From Streptacidiphilus sp. P02-A3a (GTDB taxonomy: Bacteria > Actinomycetota > Actinomycetes > Streptomycetales > Streptomycetaceae), in NCBI RefSeq assembly GCF_014084105.1, contig NZ_CP048289.1, positions 4,101,922-4,165,921 on the forward strand: 64,000 nucleotides of DNA. Direction: 5' to 3'. The first letter of the stretch is position 1. Every line of letters begins with the position of its first letter. The translations under genes and the position numbers were made by a program. Below are positions 19,927-28,914 of the stretch, piece by piece. The notes under the pieces are model-generated. The model saw only the letters and a program-made list of their open reading frames with translations, was not told the DNA's origin and did not search any database.

Positions 19927-21881
19927 GCGAGACACCCGACGTCAGCGACCACGACGAGACCGGCCAGCCGGACACCGGGGCGGACGGCGGCGGCAGGCGC
20001 CCGGTCGTGCCCCGAGTGGTCGCCCTGCTCCGGCCCGAGTGGTCCCGGCTGGCGGTCGTCGCGGTGCTCACCGTCGGCTCGGTCGGCTTCATCGTGGTCG
20101 GGCCCTGGCTGCTCGGCCGCGCCACCAACCTCCTCTTCGACGGCTTCATCGGCGGGAACCTCCGGGCCGGGGAGACCAAGGCGCAGGTCGTCGCCGGACT
20201 GCGGGCCCACGGCCAGGGCCACCTCGCCGAGATGCTCGCCGGGATGGACGTCCACCCCGGCGTCGGCGTCGACCTGGACCGGCTCGGGCAGGTGCTGGGG
20301 CTGGTCGCGCTGGTGTACCTGGCGAGCACCGTCTTCAGCTGGGCCCAGGCCCGGATCCTGACCGGTGTCGCCCAGCGGACCATGTTCCGGCTGCGCCAGC
20401 AGACCGAGGAGAAACTGACCCGGCTGCCGCTGCGGTACTTCGACACCCACCCGCACGGCGACATCCTCAGCCGGGTCATCAACGACATCGACAACGTCGA
20501 CACCACCCTCCAGGAGGGCCTCAACCAGCTGCCCACCTCGCTGCTCACGGTACTGGGCACGCTGGGCATCATGTTCTGGATCTCCCCGCTGCTGGCCACC
20601 GTGTCGCTGGTGACCATCCCGGTGGTGATGACGGTGACCTTCCTGATCGCCCGCCGCTCCAAGACCCAGTTCGCCGCCCAGTGGGAGCAGACCGGCCAAC
20701 TCACCTCGGTGGTCGAGGAGACCTACGCGGGGCACGCCCTGGTGCTGGCCTACGGTCAGCGGAAGTCCATGGCCGAGGAGTTCGGCCGACAGAACGACCG
20801 GCTGCTGCAATCCGGATTCCGGGCCCAGTTCCTGTCCGGCGCGATCTTTCCGGCCGTGGTTTTCGTGGGCAATCTGAATTACGTGTTCGTGGCCGCCGTC
20901 GGCGGATTCCAGGTCGCCACCGGCGTGATATCACTCGGCGCGGTCCAGGCGTTCGTCCAGTATTCACAGCGGTTCACCTCGCCGGTTATCCAGGTCGCCG
21001 GGCAGATGAACGTGCTACAGTCCGGAATCGTCTCGGCCGGGCGGGTCTTCGAATTCCTGGACGCGCCGGAGGAACCGGTGCTCCCGGCCGGTCCGGTGGC
21101 CGCCGAAGCCGTCGCGGCGGCCCCGGTCGCGCGCCGGGTGCGGCTGGAGAACGTCAGCTTCCGCTACCAGCCGGACACGCCGCTGATCGAGGACTTCACC
21201 CTGGAAGCCGCGCCCGGCCAGACCGTGGCCATCGTCGGTCCCACCGGCGCTGGCAAGACCACGGTGGTCAACCTGCTGGTCCGGTTCTACGAGATCGACG
21301 GCGGGCGGATCCTGCTCGACGGCACCGACTACCGCGAACTGAGCCGCGATCAGGTGCGCCGCTGCTTCGGCATGGTCCTGCAGGACACCTGGCTGTTCCA
21401 CGGCACGATCCGGGACAACATCGGCTACGGCAGGGCGGACGCCGGGGAGGAGGAGATCCTCGCCGCCGCCCGGGCGGCCCACGTCGACGACTTCGTGCGG
21501 GCCCTGCCCGACGGCTACCGGACGGTGCTCGACGGCGACGCGGCCAACATCTCCGCGGGGCAGCGGCAACTGCTGACCATCGCCCGGGCCTTCCTGGCCG
21601 ATCCGGGGATCCTGATCCTCGACGAGGCGACCAGCAACGTCGACACCCGCACCGAGGCGATGATCCAGGAGGCGATGGCCCGACTCCAGTCCGGGCGCAC
21701 CAGCTTCGTCATCGCGCACCGGCTGTCGACCATCCAGGCCGCCGACACGATCGTGGTGATGGACGCCGGGCGGGTCGTCGAACAGGGGCCGCACCAGGAG
21801 CTACTGGACCGTCGCGGCTTCTACCACGAGCTCTACCACAGCCAGTTCGCCGAGTCCGTGGACGTCATCAGCCCGCCCTGA
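19923..21881 (+). CDS. ABC exporter half-transporter, catalytic-site subunit
   Basis: A 652-residue TMD-NBD partner of the preceding gene. Walker A is GPTGAGKTT, the signature reads ISAGQRQ and Walker B is ILILDEATSNVD with the catalytic Glu, followed by the H-loop AHRLS. The pair therefore has one canonical and one degenerate ATP site. The N-terminus carries an acidic tail and an extended loop between the first two spans. Start GTG 19923 overlaps the upstream stop and has GGGGA nine bases before it; in-frame ATG 19908 has a weaker site. The 3' end overlaps the convergent response-regulator gene by 49 bp. Confidence 0.93.
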   Translation: MSETPDVSDHDETGQPDTGADGGGRRPVVPRVVALLRPEWSRLAVVAVLTVGSVGFIVVGPWLLGRATNLLFDGFIGGNLRAGETKAQVVAGLRAHGQGHLAEMLAGMDVHPGVGVDLDRLGQVLGLVALVYLASTVFSWAQARILTGVAQRTMFRLRQQTEEKLTRLPLRYFDTHPHGDILSRVINDIDNVDTTLQEGLNQLPTSLLTVLGTLGIMFWISPLLATVSLVTIPVVMTVTFLIARRSKTQFAAQWEQTGQLTSVVEETYAGHALVLAYGQRKSMAEEFGRQNDRLLQSGFRAQFLSGAIFPAVVFVGNLNYVFVAAVGGFQVATGVISLGAVQAFVQYSQRFTSPVIQVAGQMNVLQSGIVSAGRVFEFLDAPEEPVLPAGPVAAEAVAAAPVARRVRLENVSFRYQPDTPLIEDFTLEAAPGQTVAIVGPTGAGKTTVVNLLVRFYEIDGGRILLDGTDYRELSRDQVRRCFGMVLQDTWLFHGTIRDNIGYGRADAGEEEILAAARAAHVDDFVRALPDGYRTVLDGDAANISAGQRQLLTIARAFLADPGILILDEATSNVDTRTEAMIQEAMARLQSGRTSFVIAHRLSTIQAADTIVVMDAGRVVEQGPHQELLDRRGFYHELYHSQFAESVDVISPP

Positions 21882-22519
21882 TACGCGATCGCCACGGCCT
21901 GGGCGCGGTCGCGCGCGTCCAGCTTCGCCAGGATCCGCTTCACATGGGTCTTCACGGTGGACTCGGCGACCAGGAACAACTCGGCGATCTGCGCGTTGGA
22001 GCAGCCCTCGGCGGCCTGCCGGAGCACCTCCCGCTCCCGCGCGGTCAGCCGGGCCAGGCGGGGATCGGTCGGCCCGGCCCGGTACCGCGCCGGATCGGTG
22101 CTGACCAACTGGCCCACCAGGTCGCGGGTGACCGCCGGGTCCAGCACCGACTCCCCGGCCGCCAGCGTCCGCACGGCGTCGATCAGGCGCTCCGGCGAGG
22201 CCCGCTTCAGCAGGAACCCGGCGGCACCGGCCCGCAGCGCGCCCCACACGTACTCGTCGTGGTGGAAGGTGGTGAGCACCAGGACCCGGGTCGGCAGCCC
22301 GGCGCGGACGATCCGGCGGGTCGCCTCGACGCCGTCGACGCCGGGCATCCGCACGTCCATCAGCACCACGTCCGGCGTCGTCGTCCGGCACAGCTCGACC
22401 GCCAGCAGCCCGTCGGCGGCCTCGCCGACCACCTCCACCCCGGGCTCGCTGCCGAGCACCAGGGCGACCCCGGCGCGCAGCAGGGCGTCGTCGTCGGCGA
22501 CCACCACCCGGATCGTCAC
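21833..22519 (-). CDS. NarL/LuxR-family response regulator
   Basis: A 228-residue two-domain regulator. The receiver domain has the acidic pocket VVADDDALLR, the phospho-Asp in VVLMDVRMPG and Lys in FLLKRA. The C-terminal LuxR HTH reads LTAREREVLRQAAEGCSNAQ then STVKTHVKRIL. Start GTG 22519 overlaps the kinase stop (GTGA), so the two are co-translated. The convergent overlap with the exporter 3' end may matter for antisense effects. Target genes are unknown; adjacent cassettes are candidates. Confidence 0.94.
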   Translation of the reverse strand: MTIRVVVADDDALLRAGVALVLGSEPGVEVVGEAADGLLAVELCRTTTPDVVLMDVRMPGVDGVEATRRIVRAGLPTRVLVLTTFHHDEYVWGALRAGAAGFLLKRASPERLIDAVRTLAAGESVLDPAVTRDLVGQLVSTDPARYRAGPTDPRLARLTAREREVLRQAAEGCSNAQIAELFLVAESTVKTHVKRILAKLDARDRAQAVAIAYQGGLMTSTDSANWLW

Positions 22520-23703
22520 CGGACGGCCACCGCCTCCGCCGCCCGGGGGATCGGCAGTACCGCGTGCAGCCGGAAGCCGCCCCGCTCACCCGCGCCGTAC
22601 TCCACGCTGCCGCCGAACTCGCGGGCCCGCTCGGCGATGCCGAGCAGTCCCCGGCCGGGCGCGCAGCCCGGGTCCGCGCCCACGCCGTCGTCCCGGACCT
22701 CGACGTCGAGGACGTCCCGCTCCCGGCGGACCGAGACCTCGGCCCGGGCGGCGCGGCCGTGCTTGACCGTGTTGGTCAGCGCCTCCTGGACGATCCGGTA
22801 GGCCGACAGGTCGAGCGGGCGCGGCAGCCGGTACGCGGCGGGGTCGACCCGGGCCGTCACCTGGATCCCGGCTTGCTCCATCCGCCTTGCCAGTGAACCC
22901 AGTTGGGCCAGGCCGGGGCTCAGGTCCGGCTCGTCCCGGCGCAGCAGGCCGAGTACCCGGTCCAACTCCTCCAGGGCCTCCCGGCCGGTGTGCTCCATCG
23001 TGCCCAGCAGCCCCCGGGTCCGCTCCGGATCCCGGTCGAGCAGCCGCCGCGCGGCCCCGGCCTGCACCAGCAGCACGTTGAGCGTGTGGCCGACCAGGTC
23101 GTGCAGTTCCCGGGCGATCCGCACCCGCTCGTCGGCGACGACCTGCGCGCGCAGCACCCGCCGCGCCGCCTCCCGCTCCTCCTGCCGCCGGGCCTCGCCG
23201 TAGCCGAGCGCCCAGGCCAGCAGCCAGACGAACAGCACCCAGGCCGGGAGGACCGGGACGCGGTGCCCGGTTCCGGAGAAGTACGCGGCCATGCCGAGCA
23301 GCACCACGACCGGGCCCAGCCGGGCGCGGGCGCGGGTGGCGTACCGGCCGAGCGAGTACAGGCCGACCAGGTTCGCGTACGGCGACACCTGGCTGGGCAG
23401 CACGAACAGGGCCTCGGCGGAGAGCGCGGCGGAGCCGGCCAGGTACCCGGCGAGCGGCGCCGACCGGCGGGCGCCGAGCGCCGCGGCGATCAGCACGCTC
23501 AGGGCGAGCGCGAGCGGCATCCGGCCGCCGATCCGCGCCGCCGCGCCGAACCGGTCGGCCAGCAGCGCCGCCAGGAACGCGGCGGCCAGGGCCAGGTCGA
23601 GCGCCACCGCGGGCGGTCGCAGCCGTAGCCGCGGTGGCAGCCGGTCCGGCCCTCGGCGGCGCCGGACGGCGGCGCGGGCACTGGTCCAGGTCGGCCGACT
23701 CAT
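22516..23703 (-). CDS. Membrane sensor histidine kinase of the HisKA_3 type
   Basis: About 395 residues. Five or so hydrophobic segments in the N-terminal half form the sensor. The dimerisation/phosphoacceptor block is ERVRIARELHDLVGHTLNVL with the His in LHDLVGH. The HATPase domain has IVQEALTNTVKH (N box), DDGVGADPG and GRGLLGIAERA. ATG 23703 (MSRPTWTS) is chosen over a much longer in-frame extension to 23982 whose composition looks non-coding. It pairs with the response regulator at 22519 and is divergent from the DUF2306 gene across 154 bp. Confidence 0.93.
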   Translation of the reverse strand: MSRPTWTSARAAVRRRRGPDRLPPRLRLRPPAVALDLALAAAFLAALLADRFGAAARIGGRMPLALALSVLIAAALGARRSAPLAGYLAGSAALSAEALFVLPSQVSPYANLVGLYSLGRYATRARARLGPVVVLLGMAAYFSGTGHRVPVLPAWVLFVWLLAWALGYGEARRQEEREAARRVLRAQVVADERVRIARELHDLVGHTLNVLLVQAGAARRLLDRDPERTRGLLGTMEHTGREALEELDRVLGLLRRDEPDLSPGLAQLGSLARRMEQAGIQVTARVDPAAYRLPRPLDLSAYRIVQEALTNTVKHGRAARAEVSVRRERDVLDVEVRDDGVGADPGCAPGRGLLGIAERAREFGGSVEYGAGERGGFRLHAVLPIPRAAEAVAVR

Positions 23704-23857
23704 CGAAGCTCCGGTGGTTGCCGTCGCCGCCGCGCGGCGACTCGATCGGACCGAGCCTAGCGATCCCGCACGGGCCGGGCGTACCCCCGCTGGGGTACCC
23801 CGATCGACCCCGGCGGGTGGACTCGTCGGGCCCGGTACGCGGCCTAGCCTCCCCGGC

Positions 23858-24547
23858 ATGACCTCACCCACCTCCACCAGCACGTCCGCCACCGACGACG
23901 TTCCCCGGGGCCGGAGCGGGACGCGGACCAGGGGAACGCGCCGACGCCGGGCCGGCTGGCTCACCATGACCGTCCTGGCCACGCTGACGGCCGCGTTCGC
24001 GGCCCGCTACTTCGCCGACGACCCGGCACTGTTCCTCGCGCAGCAGCGCGCCGTCTACGTGGCGAACCTCGCGCCACTGCTCTTCCACATCAGCGGCGGC
24101 GTGCTGGCGCTGACCCTGGGTCCGTGGCAGTTCCTGCCCGGACTCAGGCGGCGGCACCCGGCGCTGCACCGGACGATCGGCCGGGTCTACCTGGTCGGCG
24201 CGGTGGCGGCCGGTACCGGCGGGCTGCTGATGGTGCCGAAGGCGCTGTTCTGGCCGGTCGCGCCGCTCGGCTTCGCCGCGCTCGCCGTCGCCCTGCTGGG
24301 GGCCAGCACCATGGCCTTCGCGGCGATCCGGCGGGGAGCGGTCACCGAGCACCGGGTCTGGATGATCCGCTCCTACGCGCTGATCTTCGGCGCCGTCAGC
24401 TTCCGTCTCTGGCTGGTGCTGCTGCCCGGCCTCGGGCTGCCGTTCGACCAGGCGTACCGGACCGGCGCCTGGCTCTCCTGGCTGGTCGACCTCCTGGTCG
24501 CGCAGCGGCTGGTCTCCCGGATCCGGAACCGGCGTTCCGGGCCCTGA
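23858..24547 (+). CDS. DUF2306 membrane protein
   Basis: A 229-residue protein. A Ser/Thr- and then Arg-rich cytoplasmic N-terminus is followed by about six hydrophobic spans. The segment FHISGGVLALTLGPWQFL, an LHRTIGRVYL loop and EHRVWMIRSYAL are typical of DUF2306 proteins, whose function is not established. It is divergent from the histidine kinase and may be under its control. A role in biosynthesis is not suggested by the sequence. Confidence 0.85.
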   Translation: MTSPTSTSTSATDDVPRGRSGTRTRGTRRRRAGWLTMTVLATLTAAFAARYFADDPALFLAQQRAVYVANLAPLLFHISGGVLALTLGPWQFLPGLRRRHPALHRTIGRVYLVGAVAAGTGGLLMVPKALFWPVAPLGFAALAVALLGASTMAFAAIRRGAVTEHRVWMIRSYALIFGAVSFRLWLVLLPGLGLPFDQAYRTGAWLSWLVDLLVAQRLVSRIRNRRSGP

Positions 24548-24642
24548 GCGGCGCGACCAGTACCCGGGTCCCTCGTTCGGGTGAAGTTCACGGATGCCGG
24601 ATGATGGGGACCGGCCGGACAGTGAAGATGAGGGGCAGCGCA

Positions 24643-25839
24643 GTGACAGACAACGAATCCCACGGGGCGTCACCGGAGCGGAGCGGCGGGCCCGCCCCGA
24701 GGGCCCGGCGCTGGCTGCCGCGGGTGCTGATCCTGGTGGTCGTGCTCGGCTCGCTGTTCTTCCTGCCCTGGTGGACGCTGTTCTCCTCGAACACCGACTG
24801 GCCGTTCCCGGTGGTCCTGGTCGGCACGGTGGTCCTCGCCACCGCGCTGCTCGCCTTTCCGGCGCTGATGTACGTGGGGCACGGGCGGCGGGTGGACCGC
24901 GCGGCGCGCGCCGCCGACACCACCCTCGGCGTGATCTGGGTGCTGTTCGCCTGGTCGGCCCTCGGCGGTCTGCTGCGGCTGGCGCTGATCGGGTTCGGCG
25001 TCGGCGACCCCGACCGGTCGCGGATCGTCGCGGTCACGGTCGCGGTGGTCGCGGTCGTGCTGTTGGGCTGGGGCCACCACGAGGCCATGCGGGTGCCCCG
25101 GATCAGGCGGCTGGACATCACCGTCCCCCGGCTCGGCCAGGGCCTGGACGGGACCCGGGTCGTGGTGCTGGCCGACACCCACTACGGACCGATCGACCGG
25201 GCCGGATGGTCGGCGCGGGTCGCCGAGGCGGTCAACGAGCTGGACGCCGACGTCGTCTGCCACGCGGGCGACATCGCCGACGGCACCCCGGACCAGCGCC
25301 GGGCCCAGTCCGCGCCGCTCGGGACGATCCGCTCCCGGCTGGCCAAGGTGTACGTCACCGGCAACCACGAGTACTTCGCCGAGGCCCAGGGCTGGCTCGA
25401 CCGGATGGCGGAACTCGGCTGGGAGCCGCTGCACAACCGCCACCTCGTGGTCGAGCGCGGCGGCGACAGCCTGGTGCTCGCGGGCGTGGACGACGTCACC
25501 GCCGCCTCCTCCGGCCTTGACGGGCACCAGGCGAACCTCACCGGCGCGCTGGCCGGGGCGGATCCGGAGCTGCCGGTGCTGCTCGTCGCCCACCAGCCCA
25601 AGTACGTCGGCCAGGCCGCGAGCGCCGGGATCGACCTGCAGATCTCCGGGCACACCCACGGCGGACAGATCTGGCCGTTCAACTTCCTGGTCCGGCTGGA
25701 CCAGCCCGTGGTGCACGGCCTGAGTCGGCACGGGGCACGGACCCAGCTGTACACCAGCCGGGGCACCGGCTTCTGGGGGCCGCCCTTCCGGGTCTTCGCA
25801 CCGAGCGAGATCACCCTGCTCACGCTGCGCTCGGCGTAG
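24643..25839 (+). CDS. Membrane-anchored metallophosphoesterase (YkuE/YaeI type)
   Basis: About 398 residues. Four hydrophobic spans in the first 150 residues precede a calcineurin-like phosphoesterase domain. Metal-binding motifs appear in order: VVLADTHYG (D, H), HAGDIADG (D), TGNHEYF (N, H), VAHQPK (H) and SGHTHGGQ (H, H). Members typically act on phospholipid-linked or cell-surface phosphates. GTG 24643 has AGGGGC at good spacing; in-frame ATGs at 24598 and 24628 are alternatives. It looks like a housekeeping gene. Confidence 0.9.
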   Translation: MTDNESHGASPERSGGPAPRARRWLPRVLILVVVLGSLFFLPWWTLFSSNTDWPFPVVLVGTVVLATALLAFPALMYVGHGRRVDRAARAADTTLGVIWVLFAWSALGGLLRLALIGFGVGDPDRSRIVAVTVAVVAVVLLGWGHHEAMRVPRIRRLDITVPRLGQGLDGTRVVVLADTHYGPIDRAGWSARVAEAVNELDADVVCHAGDIADGTPDQRRAQSAPLGTIRSRLAKVYVTGNHEYFAEAQGWLDRMAELGWEPLHNRHLVVERGGDSLVLAGVDDVTAASSGLDGHQANLTGALAGADPELPVLLVAHQPKYVGQAASAGIDLQISGHTHGGQIWPFNFLVRLDQPVVHGLSRHGARTQLYTSRGTGFWGPPFRVFAPSEITLLTLRSA

Positions 25840-25902
25840 CCGCCACCGCCGGTCCTCGGTGCGGGCTCCCGGGCGTGGGCCGGAGCAGATTATGGTGGGA
25901 GC

Positions 25903-27933
25903 ATGCCAAATTCCGCGTTCACCGACCTGTCGGAGTACATCACGCTGCCGCGACTGAGCGGCCTGGCCCTCGCGCCGGACGGAACCCGGTTGGTCACCAC
26001 CGTGCAGGAACTCTCCGCGGACGGTACGCGCTACCTCAGCGCGCTGTGGGAGATCGACCCGGCCGGCGCGCGGGCGCCGCGGCGGCTGACCCGCTCGGCC
26101 AAGGGCGAGTCCGGGCCCGCCTTCCTGCCGGACGGCACCCTGCTGTTCCGCTCCGCGAGGCCCGGGGCCGACCTGCCCGAGGGGGAGGACGAGGCCGGCG
26201 AGTCGGCGCTGTGGGCGCTGCCGCCGGGCGGCGGTGAGGCGGCCCGGGTGGTCACCCGGCCCGGCGGCGTGAACGCCCACGCCACCGCCCGCGCGGCGGA
26301 GCGCCTCGCCTTCGCCGGGAGCCTGATGCCCGGGGCGGAGAGCGTCGAGCGGGACGCCGAACTGCGCCGGGCGCGGACCAAGGCGAAGGTCACGGCGATC
26401 CTGCACGAGGGCCCGATGGTCCGCTACTGGGACCACGACCTGGGGCCCGCCCGGCCGCACGTGTTCGCGGCGGAGCGGCCCGGCGCGGAAGCGGTGGACT
26501 GCGGCGTCGGCGCACCCTGGGAGCAGGCGGTCGCGGTCTCCGCGGACGGATCGCTGATCGCGTACAACACCCAGCTGACCGACGACCCGGAGGCGCTGCG
26601 CGACGCGGTCGTGGTCGCCGACGCGGCGACCGGCAAGCGGCTGCGGCTGCTCGCCCAGCCGCAGGGCGAGCTGTCCGACCCGGTCTTCACCCCCGACGGG
26701 CGGCAGGTGATCTGCGGTCAGAAGCAGCAGTCCAGCTACGAGGAGACCTTCGACCGCGCCCTCTGGCTCTTCGACGCGACCGACGAGGGAGACCCCGGCC
26801 GCCCGCTGCTGCCCGGCTCGGAGCTGTGGCCGGGGACGCCGGTGGTCTCGCCGGTGCCCGGTCCCGACGGCGAGCTGGTGCTCTTCTTCGCCGCCGACGA
26901 ACGCGGCCACTGTCCCGTCTTCCGCCTGGACGTGCACCCCGACGGACGCACCGAGCTCACCCGGCTGACCGCGGCCGGAGCCCACACCAATCTCCAGGTG
27001 GCGCCCGACGGACGCACCGTGTACGCGCTGCGGGCGGCGGTGGACGCCCCGCCCGCGCCGGTGCGGCTGGACGGCCACACCCCCGACCAGGACCCGGTGC
27101 CGCTGCCGACGCCGGGCGCGGTGGGCGCGCTGCCCGGCGTGCTGACCGAGGTGCACGCCTCGGCGGAGGACGGCACGGCGCTGCGCGCCTGGCTGGTGCT
27201 GCCCGAGGGGGCGACCGCCGAGCAGCCCGCGCCGCTGCTGCTGTGGGTGCACGGTGGCCCGCAGCACAGCTGGAACAGCTGGCAGTGGCGCTGGAACCCC
27301 TGGATCGCCGCCGCCAGGGGCTACGCCGTACTGCTGCCCGACCCGGCGCTGTCCACCGGCTACGGCGCCCGGATGCACGAACGCGGCTGGGGCGACTGGG
27401 GCGGCGCCCCCTACACCGACGTCATGGCGCTCACCGACGCGGCGCTGGAGCGGCCGGAATTGGACGGTCGGCGCACGGCCATGATGGGCGGCTCCTTCGG
27501 GGGCTTCATGGCCAACCTGATCGCCACCCGGACCGACCGCTTCCGGGCCATCGTCTCCCACGCGGGGCTGTGGAACCTGGAGACCTTCGGCGGCTCCACC
27601 GACGCCCCGTTCTACTGGCGCCGGGCCCACGGCGACCCGCTGACCACGCGGGAGCGGTACCAGGCGTACTCGCCGCACCTGGGGGCGGCGCGGATCAGCA
27701 CGCCGATGCTGGTGATCCACGGCGACCGGGACTACCGGGTGCCGATCGGCGAGGCGCTGGGGCTCTGGAACGACCTGGTGCGCTTCGAGGTCCCGGCGAA
27801 GTTCCTCTACTTCCCGGACGAGGGCCACTGGATCCTCAAGCCCAGCCACGTCCGGCTGTGGTACCAGACCGTCTTCAACTTCCTCGCGCACCATGTGCTC
27901 GACGCCGAATGGGTCCGCCCCGACCTCGTCTAG
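25903..27933 (+). CDS. Prolyl oligopeptidase family (S9) serine peptidase
   Basis: A 676-residue cytoplasmic protein with no signal peptide. The N-terminal 400 residues contain repeated APDG/TPDG-type strands of a beta-propeller. The C-terminal hydrolase domain has LLWVHGGPQHSW, the nucleophile GGSFGGFMA, the acid in HGDRDYRVP and the His in DEGHWI, so the catalytic triad is complete. It resembles acylaminoacyl/dipeptidyl peptidases. Its TAG stop shares the palindrome CTAG with the stop of the convergent broken hydrolase at 27930. Confidence 0.92.
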   Translation: MPNSAFTDLSEYITLPRLSGLALAPDGTRLVTTVQELSADGTRYLSALWEIDPAGARAPRRLTRSAKGESGPAFLPDGTLLFRSARPGADLPEGEDEAGESALWALPPGGGEAARVVTRPGGVNAHATARAAERLAFAGSLMPGAESVERDAELRRARTKAKVTAILHEGPMVRYWDHDLGPARPHVFAAERPGAEAVDCGVGAPWEQAVAVSADGSLIAYNTQLTDDPEALRDAVVVADAATGKRLRLLAQPQGELSDPVFTPDGRQVICGQKQQSSYEETFDRALWLFDATDEGDPGRPLLPGSELWPGTPVVSPVPGPDGELVLFFAADERGHCPVFRLDVHPDGRTELTRLTAAGAHTNLQVAPDGRTVYALRAAVDAPPAPVRLDGHTPDQDPVPLPTPGAVGALPGVLTEVHASAEDGTALRAWLVLPEGATAEQPAPLLLWVHGGPQHSWNSWQWRWNPWIAAARGYAVLLPDPALSTGYGARMHERGWGDWGGAPYTDVMALTDAALERPELDGRRTAMMGGSFGGFMANLIATRTDRFRAIVSHAGLWNLETFGGSTDAPFYWRRAHGDPLTTRERYQAYSPHLGAARISTPMLVIHGDRDYRVPIGEALGLWNDLVRFEVPAKFLYFPDEGHWILKPSHVRLWYQTVFNFLAHHVLDAEWVRPDLV

Positions 27934-28824
27934 TCGTGCAGTGCCGCCCGCAGCAGTTCGCCGAACTCGGCGGGGTGCGTGGTCAGGCCGATGTGCCCGC
28001 CGGGGAAGTGCCGCAGTTCCGTGCCGAAGCGCTCGGCCAGGAACGCGGCCGGACGATAGGGCAGCTCGCCGTGCGACTCCTGGCCGCCGGCGAGCACCAG
28101 CCGGTCCGACAGCGCCGCCAGCCGGTCCAGGTCCGGGGCGTAGGACATGAAGCTGGGCACGATGCGTCCGACGAAGTACGGCAGGTCGGCCATCGTCCGC
28201 TCGGCCCGCGCCGCGGCCCGCGGCGGCGTCCGGCAGCACGGCCACCACCGGCGGCTCGTGCGCCACCACGCGTTCGACCCGCTCGGGGTGCGCGGTGAGC
28301 AGGTGCAGCGCCACGATCGCGCCCGAGCTGGAGCCGAACACCCGGGCGGGCCGGTCGGGCGAGAGCAGTTCCAGCAGTCGGAACGCGTCGTCGGCGTGCT
28401 CCGCGACCCGCTGCTCGGCCTCCGGATCTTCCAGCACGCTCCGGGACATGCCGCGCGGATCGTAGCTGGCGACGGTGTGGTCGACGGCCAGGCCGTCGGC
28501 GATGTCGTCGAACGAGGCCGCGCCGCCGGTCCCGCCCGGGATCAGCAGTAGCAACGGGCCCTGGCCGCGCACCTGGTAGTGCAGGGTCGCGCCGGGCACG
28601 CGCAGGGTGCCGACGGTCGGGTCGGTGTCCGCCTCACGCGGCGGGACACCGAAGAGCTCGGCCCGGATCTCGTCGCTGGACACCACGGCCCCGGCGTCGA
28701 TCTGCCGCCGCGCCAGCAGCGCCCTGACGAAGCTGGTCTTGCCCGAGGCCGGGGGGCCGACCGGGACGACCAGCCCCCTGGGCACCCGGATCGGCGCGAG
28801 CGGATTCATCGGCACGGGAGCCAT
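27930..28824 (-). pseudogene. Broken alpha/beta hydrolase fused to a P-loop kinase fragment
   Basis: The reading frame opens with a P-loop (GPPASGKTS) and VSSDEIRAELFG, the start of an AAA/kinase-type ATPase. After about 65 residues it runs straight into an alpha/beta hydrolase (RVPGATLHYQVRGQGPLLLL, SYDPRGMSRS, FGSSSGAIVAL). Hydrolase similarity leaves this frame near 28210-28230 and resumes one frame over (DLPYFVGRIVPSFMSYAPDL to GGHIGLTTHPAEF). About 50 residues usually found between these parts are missing. The frameshift lies in a run of GCGGCCCGCGGCGG-like repeats, so deletion by slippage is likely. It is probably not functional. ATG 28824 or 28809 would be the start. Confidence 0.8.
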
Positions 28825-28914
28825 CCTCGCAGGGGCGGCGGGCCCGCGCGCCAAGCCGTCGTCGCCGGGGCCCGGGTGGTCGGCACCGAGACGACCGCCG
28901 CTCGCCGGGGCGGG

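Noticed and set aside
17749-19935. Minus-strand frame opposite the first ABC gene
   Set aside because: Composition is that of an antisense shadow; the plus strand has complete ABC motifs.
23704-23982. N-terminal extension of the histidine kinase
   Set aside because: The extra 93 codons are Arg/Pro/Ser-rich without structure and would overlap the divergent gene at 23858; ATG 23703 is the sensible start.
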